Source: Bacteroidota bacterium
Lineage (GTDB): Bacteria > Bacteroidota > Bacteroidia > Flavobacteriales > Flavobacteriaceae
Length of the DNA stretch: 64,000 bases
Assembly (NCBI GenBank): GCA_018829465.1
Contig: JAHJTN010000019.1
Coordinates: forward strand, 1 to 64,000
Direction of reading: 5' to 3'
Of this stretch, positions 1 to 5,962 are shown piece after piece. Every line of letters starts with the position of its first letter. The stretch's first letter is position 1. The translations under genes and the position numbers were made by a program. The notes under the pieces are model-generated. The model was given only the letters and a program-made list of their open reading frames with translations. It was not told the DNA's origin and did no database searches.

Positions 1-129
1 TCACAAGGAGCTTTTACTGTATTTAAAGACGGAAAACTTAAATGGCACACTCAAAAGCTATGGAAAGCAAAACTATATCTATGGTGGATGAAAGTAAAAT
101 GTGCAACTATTATTCGGGAGACTGCATAA
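1..129 (+). CDS. Partial hypothetical protein, C-terminal 42 residues
   Basis: The + strand is open in frame 1 from the window edge to a TAA at 127-129. The 42 visible residues are rich in Lys and Trp (for example LWKAKLYLWWMKVK). The stop codon abuts the left arm of an attC-like palindrome at 132-268, which is where a cassette gene would end. It points against the other cassette genes, which are all on the minus strand. One minus-strand frame is also open here, so the call rests on position and amino-acid plausibility only. No family recognised. Confidence 0.35.
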   Translation, partial: SQGAFTVFKDGKLKWHTQKLWKAKLYLWWMKVKCATIIRETA

Positions 130-131
130 TG

Positions 132-268
132 GTTGCTAACGGTTTTGTATAAGATTAGTTGCGTGGTTTAGCAACTAACTTTGCAAGTACAAACCGAATA
201 GAAAATCCGCGAGGATTTTCGTAAGTAGGCTCGTAACAAGCAATTAATTTTATACGTTGTTGTGCAAC
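132..268 (-). repeat. attC-like imperfect palindrome 1
   Basis: Inner arms GTATAAGATTAGTTGC (147-162) and GCAATTAATTTTATAC (240-255) are complementary at 14 of 16 positions, and both exceptions are G-T wobbles when the + strand folds. Outer boxes are GTTGCTAAC at 132-140 and TTGTGCAAC at 260-268. The spacer carries a perfect 8-bp hairpin, GAAAATCC (201-208) with GGATTTTC (213-220), around a GCGA loop. The size, paired outer boxes and imperfect symmetry resemble integron attC sites, although the outer boxes do not match the RYYYAAC/GTTRRRY consensus exactly. It follows the 3' end of the gene at 274-699. Confidence 0.6.
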
Positions 269-273
269 GTTTT

Positions 274-699
274 TTATTTGTTCGGATTAGGAAGTTCAGT
301 TCTTAATTCACGCATTTTATTTAATAATTTTAACTGTTTATTTCCATTATGTCCAATTCGTTCGTTTTCTAAATAAATTAAATTATCATCTACTATTGCT
401 TGATTCTGACGTTCAACCAATTCTTCATACTCTGCATTAAATTGCGAAATGCTTTTTTTTAACCATTCAATAAATGCTTGAATAAATTCGGTTCGGTCAT
501 CGAAAAATATTGAGTCAGCATTTGTGAAAATCACATAGTTTTGTTTCTGAGTTATCAAGTCGGTCATTTGATAAATCTGCTTAAATTCAATTCCGCTGTC
601 TTTGATTAAAGCTTTAAATTTTAATTTAGTTATTTCACTAACTTTTTCATAAACATCTTCTCCGTAATTTGGATTCATTTTGTCAGGTATAAACTTCAT
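274..699 (-). CDS. Hypothetical cassette protein, 141 aa
   Basis: I do not recognise this family. The protein is soluble, charged and mostly helical by composition, with no signal peptide or membrane segment. It contains a hydrophobic patch around NYVIFTNADSIFF (near residue 54) and a Lys/Glu-rich helical C-terminal half. The start is an ATG at 699, 18 bp downstream of the stop of the lipoprotein gene at 718-1161, so the two are probably co-transcribed and travel as one cassette. It ends just before attC-like palindrome 1. Its small size, AT-rich codons and unknown function fit a typical cassette gene. Confidence 0.6.
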   Translation of the reverse strand: MKFIPDKMNPNYGEDVYEKVSEITKLKFKALIKDSGIEFKQIYQMTDLITQKQNYVIFTNADSIFFDDRTEFIQAFIEWLKKSISQFNAEYEELVERQNQAIVDDNLIYLENERIGHNGNKQLKLLNKMRELRTELPNPNK

Positions 700-717
700 T
701 CAATTTTGAAAAAGCAA

Positions 718-1161
718 TTAATAGCTAGGTGTCGCTCCAACAACAAAAGTTCCGAAGTTTTTCATTGCATTCGGTGCATCAATTTTTATTGAGAAATCTT
801 TTGTTGAATTCGGTTCGTAATATTCGTAAAAAACATAAGTCTGATTGTCAATTACTGTTTTAGTTTTAGAGTATAATTCAACCGTAATTTTCAAATCTTT
901 ATATTTTGCCATTGTCGCACTATTCTTAACTTGTCCTTTTATCAAATATCCATCATATTTTGCACTTGAAAATAATCCAGCGTCTTTGATTTTATTCCTT
1001 TGCATTGTTACATTTTGTAATTCCAAATATTGTAAAGGATTATTATTTTCCTGCATTTGTAATTCCATTTTCAATTCAGCAGGTGTTTTCTGTCGATTTT
1101 CTTTACATCCAATTATCGTTAATGTCAAAACGTAAATTAAAATCAGCGTAATTTTTTTCAT
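718..1161 (-). CDS. Small cassette-borne lipoprotein, 147 aa
   Basis: The N-terminus is a lipoprotein signal: MKK, a hydrophobic stretch, then lipobox IIGC with Cys19. A Gln/Lys-rich linker follows. The rest (residues 65-140) alternates polar and hydrophobic residues as in a single beta sandwich, with a stretch YLIKGQVKNSATMAKYKDLK reminiscent of FxLYD-type extracytoplasmic domains; that likeness is an impression only. It should be anchored in the inner or outer membrane. ATG at 1161, with palindrome 2 lying upstream at 1203-1343. It is the first gene of a probable two-gene cassette with 274-699. Confidence 0.6.
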   Translation of the reverse strand: MKKITLILIYVLTLTIIGCKENRQKTPAELKMELQMQENNNPLQYLELQNVTMQRNKIKDAGLFSSAKYDGYLIKGQVKNSATMAKYKDLKITVELYSKTKTVIDNQTYVFYEYYEPNSTKDFSIKIDAPNAMKNFGTFVVGATPSY

Positions 1162-1202
1162 ATTTTATCTTTTGGTTTCTGTTTTCGATGGTTTGGTCAA
1201 AT

Positions 1203-1343
1203 GTTGCACAACGTTTATGTGTAAGGAAAGTTGCGTATAAAAATGCGAGAACTTTCCGATTTATAAATATATTAAATTAGAAAAGATGGAACAAAAGAAA
1301 AGAACAAAACAAGCAATTTTTTTTACACGGTGTTGGCAACCGT
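1203..1343 (-). repeat. attC-like imperfect palindrome 2
   Basis: Inner arms GTGTAAGGAAAGTTGC (1219-1234) and GCAATTTTTTTTACAC (1313-1328) pair at 13 of 16 positions, and the three exceptions are G-T wobbles on the + strand. Outer boxes are GTTGCACAAC at 1203-1212, next to AACGTT, and GTTGGCAAC near 1332-1340. An internal hairpin is possible between GGAAAGTT (1225-1232) and AACTTTCC (1250-1257). It follows the gene at 1456-1809 in the gene direction. Layout and arm length match palindrome 1, although the arm sequence differs, as expected for attC sites, which conserve structure rather than sequence. Confidence 0.6.
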
Positions 1344-1455
1344 TTTTAAATTCAGTCAAATGGTTATCGGTTAATTTAATTCCGATTAGGACTTTTAATA
1401 AAAGGGAATTTACTTATTATAAATTCTTTTTTATCACGATTGCTAAAATCAGTCG

Positions 1456-1809
1456 TTAAGGTTTACTGTTAGGTAAGGCTACATTTAGAGAGAATTTTAT
1501 TCTAGATACAGATTCGTTTATTTCAGTATCTGATAATTTTCCACCTAATTTTAATGAATAAACATTAATTCCGCCTTCTCCACCAGTTTCTTGGGAATTG
1601 GAAATTGTAACAGCTACGTCAAAATCAATTTTTGAAACAGCTCTAGCCCCTTCCTCATTTCCGAAATAAGTGGTTTCGTTTTTATCAAAATCCCATTTGC
1701 CAACATGAGGATTAATTCTCGCTCCATTTTCATTGGCGAAATCTTGCGAGTCCTTAATTCCTTTGATTATTGATTTTAACGATTTAGAAATAAATTTGTC
1801 TAATTCCAT
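1456..1809 (-). CDS. Hypothetical cassette protein, 117 aa
   Basis: A small soluble protein. It has an N-terminal amphipathic helix (residues 1-25, MELDKFISKSLKSIIKGIKD), then a beta-rich half with FDVAVTIS, INVYSLKLGGK and a closing RIKFSLNVALP. This helix-then-strands plan, ending in a KFSxxxxLP strand, resembles the small trypsin-co-occurring (Trypco2-like) domains found in some bacterial conflict loci. I recall this only loosely and have not verified it. ATG at 1809. Palindromes 2 and 3 lie on either side, so it is the only gene of its cassette. No catalytic motif is visible. Confidence 0.55.
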   Translation of the reverse strand: MELDKFISKSLKSIIKGIKDSQDFANENGARINPHVGKWDFDKNETTYFGNEEGARAVSKIDFDVAVTISNSQETGGEGGINVYSLKLGGKLSDTEINESVSRIKFSLNVALPNSKP

Positions 1810-1837
1810 AGTTCTTGCGTTTGAGTGAGTTCAAATG

Positions 1838-1975
1838 GTTGCCAACGTTTTAGGCTATGAGCAGTTGGGGATTTCTTGCCCTAACTTTTCGGTTTAGCAT
1901 TGACCTTTATTTCATTCACTATCTTTTAATTTAAACACCTAAACCCCAATTGCTTATAGCCTTTGTTGTGGCAAG
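1838..1975 (-). repeat. attC-like imperfect palindrome 3
   Basis: This is the clearest of the three. Arms AGGCTATGAGCAGTTGGGG (1852-1870) and CCCCAATTGCTTATAGCCT (1944-1962) pair at 17 of 19 positions, with both exceptions being G-T wobbles on the + strand. Outer boxes are GTTGCCAAC at 1838-1846, followed by GTTTT, and GTTGTGGCAAG at 1965-1975. It lies between the HepT stop and the start of the 117-residue hypothetical gene, as expected for the attC of the MntA-HepT cassette. Confidence 0.65.
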
Positions 1976-1979
1976 TGCT

Positions 1980-2315
1980 TTATTCTCTGAGTTTTAATAT
2001 TTCTTCTTTAAGTTTCGGAAGTTCTCTCACAATTATTGTCCATATAACTTCGTCAGATATATTATCGTATTCGTGAGCAATTCTGTTTCTTGTTCCGATA
2101 ATCTGTCTTGCGTTTTGTATTTCAATTTGAGCGTTCTTGGAATTCGTTATCCTGTTAACCGCCTCGCCTATAATTTCAATATTTCGCTCTACTGCCTTTT
2201 TCGTTTTTAAGTCTTTCTGAAATTCAAAAAAGTCTCTCTTTTCAGGTAAAAAGTCAAAAATCTCATCTATTGACCTTAAAATGTCTTCGAGCCAAGCGTT
2301 TACTTTGTTATCCAT
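1980..2315 (-). CDS. hepT: HepT-like HEPN ribonuclease toxin
   Basis: A 111-residue all-helical HEPN protein carrying the RNase signature RNRIAHEY (about residues 77-84, the R-x4-H-x-Y form). HepT toxins cut RNA and are silenced by a partner MNT nucleotidyltransferase that AMPylates a conserved Tyr next to the catalytic His; here that Tyr is present. The ATG at 2315 overlaps the end of mntA by 8 bp, so the two are translationally coupled. Palindrome 3 follows directly. Function follows from family knowledge; the pairing and motif are seen in the sequence. Confidence 0.85.
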   Translation of the reverse strand: MDNKVNAWLEDILRSIDEIFDFLPEKRDFFEFQKDLKTKKAVERNIEIIGEAVNRITNSKNAQIEIQNARQIIGTRNRIAHEYDNISDEVIWTIIVRELPKLKEEILKLRE

Positions 2316-2607
2316 AAATCACCACTTTTGACTCGTCAATTTCTTTTCTGAAAAACGAGTTTTTTATTCCACGTTCTTCTATCAAGTCAATTTGTCGTTT
2401 TAAAATCTGTTCTAATTTGTCTTTAAGTTGAAAATACAAATCAGTATATTTTATCGGGTCATTTTCGTCAAAGTCAACCACAAAATCAATGTCGGAATCT
2501 GAAGAAAAATTGTCGGTCAATACAGAACCAAAAACTGAAAAATTCTTAACTCTATATTCCTTACAAAGTTCTTTAATTCGTTCTATGTTATTCTCTGAAA
2601 TTTTCAT
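2308..2607 (-). CDS. mntA: MntA-like minimal nucleotidyltransferase antitoxin
   Basis: A 99-residue MNT-type protein with the polymerase-beta signature GSVLTDNFSSDSDIDF (GSx10DxD, about residues 26-41) and a third acidic position in IDLIEER. In MntA-HepT systems this enzyme transfers AMP to the HEPN toxin and neutralises it. The start is taken at the ATG at 2607; a GTG lies one codon upstream (2610). Upstream, at 2661-2674, is a boundary-like motif that also precedes the HicAB gene. The two-gene module fills one cassette between the recombinase and palindrome 3. Confidence 0.85.
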   Translation of the reverse strand: MKISENNIERIKELCKEYRVKNFSVFGSVLTDNFSSDSDIDFVVDFDENDPIKYTDLYFQLKDKLEQILKRQIDLIEERGIKNSFFRKEIDESKVVIYG

Positions 2608-2660
2608 CACTTATTTATCTAAATCACAAAGTTACAATTTTTCCACGAGTTCTATTTTTG

Positions 2661-2674
2661 CATTTGCCACAACT
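2661..2674 (-). repeat. Possible cassette boundary (attI-like) motif GTTGTGGCAAATGC
   Basis: On the minus strand, GTTGTGGCAAATGC lies between the recombinase stop and mntA. The same form with two changes (GTTGTAGCAAATAC) precedes the HicA-HicB gene at 5377-5390. The GTTG-GCAA core also matches the outer boxes of the palindromes. Its place just ahead of the first cassette after the recombinase is where an attI site would be expected. No large palindrome is seen here, which also fits attI rather than attC. Confidence 0.35.
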
Positions 2675-2704
2675 AGTAAATATCACCAAATATATATAAC
2701 TTTT

Positions 2705-4477
2705 TTATTCCTTTTCAAAGTTATCCCCATTTTTTCTGAGGAGTTGGTGGTTCGCAAGCATATCCAAAGGACTCACTATCTTGTTAATGGCCTGCTTGGT
2801 CAAATGCGTATAGGTCATCGTGGTTTGTATGCTGCTGTGGCCCAACAATTTTTGGATGTAACGCACATCTGTGCCCTGTTCCAACAAATGCGTGGCAAAA
2901 CTATGACGCAAAGTGTGTACAGACGCTTTCTTTGACAGTCCCGATTTCTGAACCGCTTTTCGCATAATCGATTGTACGCTCGTTGTACTGTAAGGCTCGC
3001 CCGCAAATTGTCCCTCAAACACATACCTGTTCGGCTTGTAAATCGTTTTGTAATAGGCCAAAAACGAAACAATACTCTGTGGCAACATCACCATCCTGTC
3101 TTTCTTTCCTTTTGCATTCTTAATGTGTATCTTGTGCTCTTCAAACAAAATATCGCGCCACTCCAAAACCACCAATTCACCCACGCGAAGTCCGGCTCCA
3201 TAACCAAGCAACAACAACAGCTTATGCTTCGGATTATCGACCACTTGAAAAATGCGCAAACATTCTTCCAAAGTCAATACCGCCGGCAATTTCTTCTCCC
3301 GCTTTGGCCTCGGAAGTTTAAAACTTACTTCTGTCTGCCCCAACACTTGTTGGTAGTAAAAAGTTAAGGCATTTACCATCGTATGCCCGGCCGAAGCCGA
3401 CAAACCGCGTTCCATAAGTGATGCTAAGTGAGCAACCACTTGTTTCGGTCCTATCTGAGAAGGATCCGCGTAGTGGTGATCGCGCAAAAAACGGATAAAT
3501 GCACTACCGTAATTGCGCAAGGTCGCCTCACTGTAGTTCAATGCTAAAATGTGATTGACAAAATCAGTGACATACACATGTGCATGTTCCGGAACTTGCT
3601 CAAAAAGAAGTGCTTTGGTTTTGCTCAAATCGAGCTGCTTCCTGTTGGGCAAATTTCTCTTGTCTAAATAATTTGCCGGCAATTCGCTAACCGTTTTGAC
3701 ACCGTGAGGTTCAAACTGCATCTCAACGGCCTCATAAACAGCCGGAGCCGCCGGTAGCAAGTAACAGTCGTGAAGCTTGCTGTAGCGAGCCATGCTAAAC
3801 CGCTTTATTTTTTCAATCAAAACCACCTGCGGAGGTACGTAAACCCGCATCCATTTTACATCGTCAAAATGAGGAAGCACACGAATAAATAGCTTCGTAA
3901 ACCGAACTTCTTTATACAAATAATCATCGCCAAAAAAGGAAACAACACCCAATATGGTTTCCACTTTCGACTTCACCTCCGGATGACGTAAAGCCATATA
4001 AACCTTGTAGTTTGCATTCCAAAACACACCCTTCACAGCCAACAATTGCTTGCTGATGGTCTGTACATAATGCATCTTAAACACCCAATACTTACCAATG
4101 TTGGGCAATCTGCGCAATTTCATCTGAGATACAAACAAGTCTGTTTCAACTTTATGTTCAGGGTTGTGCACCACGGCACCTGACTGAAGTGCATCGCTTT
4201 TTGCGATTATGGGTGGATTTTCTCGGTCGCTTTGACCGGCCACCTGATCTCTAGACAAAATTTCATCAATATTTTCAATCGCTACAACCGCATCCGGAAA
4301 AGTTTTAAGCAACAAATCATATCGCTGCCTGTTATAGTCTAAATACCAACACCTGTGCGTACGGCTAAAGATAGCATTCAATTCCTTCATCTGCGATATT
4401 AAAGCCGCGTCATAAGGAAAGTAAATACCAATCCGATCTGCACCCCGATGTTTTAATTTCCTTAGTGTTATAAACAT
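2705..4477 (-). CDS. Tyrosine recombinase (integron-integrase-like) with repeated N-terminal region
   Basis: 590 residues, about twice the usual length. The C-terminal catalytic domain (about 395-575) carries the full set: Arg431 in GLRVGE, Lys458/459 in GKKDR, His521 and Arg524 in HTLRH, His547 in LGH, and nucleophile Tyr556 in MTYTHL, ending with VSPLD as in integron integrases and XerC/D relatives. The SAM-like core-binding domain is at about 295-385. The IntI-specific insertion before HTLRH is not evident. Residues 1-270 hold three similar ~50-residue units (about 14-63, 128-178, 206-260), each a strand, a helix and a Trp/Tyr-rich strand (CWYLDY, KVYMAL, CYLLPA). The ATG at 4477 opens the frame. 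The likely substrates are the neighbouring attC-like palindromes (inferred). Confidence 0.85.
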   Translation of the reverse strand: MFITLRKLKHRGADRIGIYFPYDAALISQMKELNAIFSRTHRCWYLDYNRQRYDLLLKTFPDAVVAIENIDEILSRDQVAGQSDRENPPIIAKSDALQSGAVVHNPEHKVETDLFVSQMKLRRLPNIGKYWVFKMHYVQTISKQLLAVKGVFWNANYKVYMALRHPEVKSKVETILGVVSFFGDDYLYKEVRFTKLFIRVLPHFDDVKWMRVYVPPQVVLIEKIKRFSMARYSKLHDCYLLPAAPAVYEAVEMQFEPHGVKTVSELPANYLDKRNLPNRKQLDLSKTKALLFEQVPEHAHVYVTDFVNHILALNYSEATLRNYGSAFIRFLRDHHYADPSQIGPKQVVAHLASLMERGLSASAGHTMVNALTFYYQQVLGQTEVSFKLPRPKREKKLPAVLTLEECLRIFQVVDNPKHKLLLLLGYGAGLRVGELVVLEWRDILFEEHKIHIKNAKGKKDRMVMLPQSIVSFLAYYKTIYKPNRYVFEGQFAGEPYSTTSVQSIMRKAVQKSGLSKKASVHTLRHSFATHLLEQGTDVRYIQKLLGHSSIQTTMTYTHLTKQAINKIVSPLDMLANHQLLRKNGDNFEKE

Positions 4478-4496
4478 ATTATGGTATTCATTTTGT

Positions 4497-4684
4497 TAAG
4501 CTACCAGTCCGCGTGCCGCAGAATTGACGACGATTCGCGCATAGGGTTTGTGGCGGGCAAACAAGCGCAAATTTTTCGGATTAGGTATTACGTTTATAAA
4601 AATACAAAAACTTTTGATTCAGCACTTATTCCGCCATAAACTTTATATTTGGATAAACTAAGCGTTCTAAACTGGGGTAGCTTA
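4497..4684. repeat. Imperfect inverted repeat flanking the recombinase start
   Basis: TAAGCTACCAGT (4497-4508) is repeated in inverse orientation as ACTGGGGTAGCTTA (4671-4684), with two extra bases, enclosing about 160 bp. The spacer is GC-richer than its surroundings near 4506-4560 and includes the upstream region of the recombinase gene. It could be the attC-like end of the HicA-HicB cassette, a binding site of the recombinase, or a remnant. It lacks the clear GTTG/CAAC outer boxes of palindromes 1-3, so its class is uncertain. Confidence 0.35.
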
Positions 4685-4699
4685 CACTTCCACGTTCTG

Positions 4700-5284
4700 C
4701 TATGCGGTTTGTAGTAAATTAATTCCAGATAATTCTTGTCCAATTTGGTGAATTCCATTTAGTATTTTCTCAGTTTGTTTAGGTGATGGCTTTTTAGTCC
4801 CGGAAACATATTGAGAAAGCAAAGAAGCGTTCATTCCAATTTTCTCAGCAAGGAATTTTGCATTAATTACTTTATAATATTTGAAGAACTGTTTGAAGTC
4901 AATTTCAAATCGAATATCATTCGGATTTACTTTTACATTTTCATCTTCAAAGTAAAATTCAGTCGCTTCATTCGCGCTATTTATCAATTCGGGGATAGAT
5001 TTACCAGTTGTAAAAATCGGATAATCTAATGCATATGCCGAAAAACCGGTGTCAGTTTTCTCAACAGTCAATATGATTTTCTTTTTTGCCATAATATTAT
5101 AATTTAATTCCAGCGTCTTTAATATTTTATTTTCCAGTCCTTTACCCATTTCTTGGCTACCGTGATTAGGAAATATGATTATTTCTTTTTTTGTTTCGTG
5201 ATGCATTTTTACGTGTGACCCTTTTTGAAAAACTGGATACCAACCGTCTTTAATCAAAATTTTATAAAGTTTGGAACATTTCAT
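4700..5284 (-). CDS. hicAB: HicA-HicB toxin-antitoxin encoded as one reading frame
   Basis: Residues 1-62 are a HicA-type mRNA interferase (dsRBD-like fold): KILIKDGWYPVFQKGSH with the catalytic His in GSHVKMHH, then IIIFPNHG. Without a stop, the frame continues at residue 65 (ATG at 5092) into a HicB antitoxin. That part has a partial RNase-H-like domain (IILTVEKTDTGFSAYALDYP, about 70-90) and an XRE-type helix-turn-helix at the C-terminus (FLAEKIGMNASLLSQYVSGT, about 143-162). The two proteins are normally separate genes. HicB could still be made alone from the internal ATG. Minus-strand cassette gene; the boundary-like motif at 5377-5390 lies upstream. Confidence 0.8.
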   Translation of the reverse strand: MKCSKLYKILIKDGWYPVFQKGSHVKMHHETKKEIIIFPNHGSQEMGKGLENKILKTLELNYNIMAKKKIILTVEKTDTGFSAYALDYPIFTTGKSIPELINSANEATEFYFEDENVKVNPNDIRFEIDFKQFFKYYKVINAKFLAEKIGMNASLLSQYVSGTKKPSPKQTEKILNGIHQIGQELSGINLLQTA

Positions 5285-5726
5285 TTAGTTTCTCATCTCG
5301 AATTCAATTCAAAAGTAAATTATTATTTACTTTTCAGTAATGTTTTTATTTTGAAAACGAATTTTTTTTCAGTATTTGCTACAACTGTTGCATAACTCAA
5401 AATACACATAATTATCGGTTAAAACCTTTTTCGCTCTCTAATCCGGCTATGCTTTCACCTCAAACTATTGTATGACGAATTTACAAAAATCTCAAATAAT
5501 TTTGATCCCAATCGTGTTTTTCTTCTGCAGAACTCATGTTAAAAAATCAATTCATTCCCAAACAAACTTTGATGTTTTATGCACTCAATAATGTAATGTT
5601 TTCAAACAAAGAGTTCGTGAATACCCTACACCCAATCACGCCGAAGCCGCTGAATCTGCCTTGCAGAATCCCTAATGCTATCTTGCAAAGCTATCCATAC
5701 TTTCATGAGAAATCATCCGTACTGTC

Positions 5727-5747
5727 ATGCTGAATTTATTTCAGCAT
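5727..5747. repeat. Small palindrome ATGCTGAA-N5-TTCAGCAT
   Basis: Perfect 8-bp inverted repeat with a 5-nt loop. It sits in the context GTCATGCTGAATTTATTTCA, which looks like a common dispersed intergenic repeat of Bacteroidota. Only one copy is seen here. Confidence 0.4.
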
Positions 5748-5803
5748 CTTTCACGAAAGACCACAACCTAAAACGCTTGAACAGCACCATCAAAAAGGAA
5801 TTA

Positions 5804-5834
5804 AAAAAGACCAACTGCTTAGTTGATTTTTTTC
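5804..5834 (-). terminator. Probable bidirectional terminator downstream of lpxK
   Basis: The hairpin CAACT (5812-5816) / AGTTG (5821-5825) is bracketed by an A-run at 5803-5808 and a T-run at 5827-5833, so either strand gives a stem followed by U residues. It lies about 130 bp beyond the lpxK stop. Confidence 0.5.
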
Positions 5835-5962
5835 TGTTTTCTGACCTTTGTAAACCTCGTCAATTTTTGAATTTTAATCTTAAGCAAACAGTATTTTGGC
5901 ATAAACATCTATAACACTGATGATATTGAAGCTTTTATTTATCTTTTTAATACTTAATCAAA

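Larger units (their letters stand above)
1..5400 (-). mobile_element. Integron-like gene cassette array with its own tyrosine recombinase
   Basis: Compact minus-strand genes (lipoprotein plus hypothetical, hypothetical, MntA-HepT, HicA-HicB) are separated by ~140-bp imperfect palindromes at 132-268, 1203-1343 and 1838-1975. A 590-residue tyrosine recombinase lies at 2705-4477. The palindromes share outer boxes of the form GTTG-NN-CAAC next to AACGTT, and 16-19-bp inner arms. Read in the gene direction (minus strand), each cassette would be a gene followed by its palindrome, the layout of integron cassettes. The recombinase is co-directional with the cassettes, whereas in most integrons it is divergent. 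The outer limits are uncertain: the left end runs off the window, and the right end is placed near a boundary-like motif at 5377-5390. The element type is inferred; the palindromes and recombinase are seen directly. Confidence 0.6.
5285..5962. other. Gene-poor spacer between the cassette array and lpxK
   Basis: No convincing gene. The short + frames here have no recognisable product. It holds a boundary-like motif at 5377-5390 (minus strand GTTGTAGCAAATAC), a small palindrome at 5727-5747 (ATGCTGAA/TTCAGCAT) of a kind often dispersed in Bacteroidota genomes, and a hairpin with flanking A and T runs at 5804-5834 that would end the lpxK transcript. This marks the transition from AT-rich accessory DNA to core genome. 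Confidence 0.5.

Noticed and set aside
2705-4477. Prophage or conjugative-element integrase.
   Set aside because: No phage, relaxase or conjugation genes and no tRNA target nearby; the neighbours are attC-like sites and cassettes.
5536-5914. Two short + frames in the spacer before lpxK.
   Set aside because: Low-complexity translations without motifs, crossing a dispersed palindrome and a terminator.
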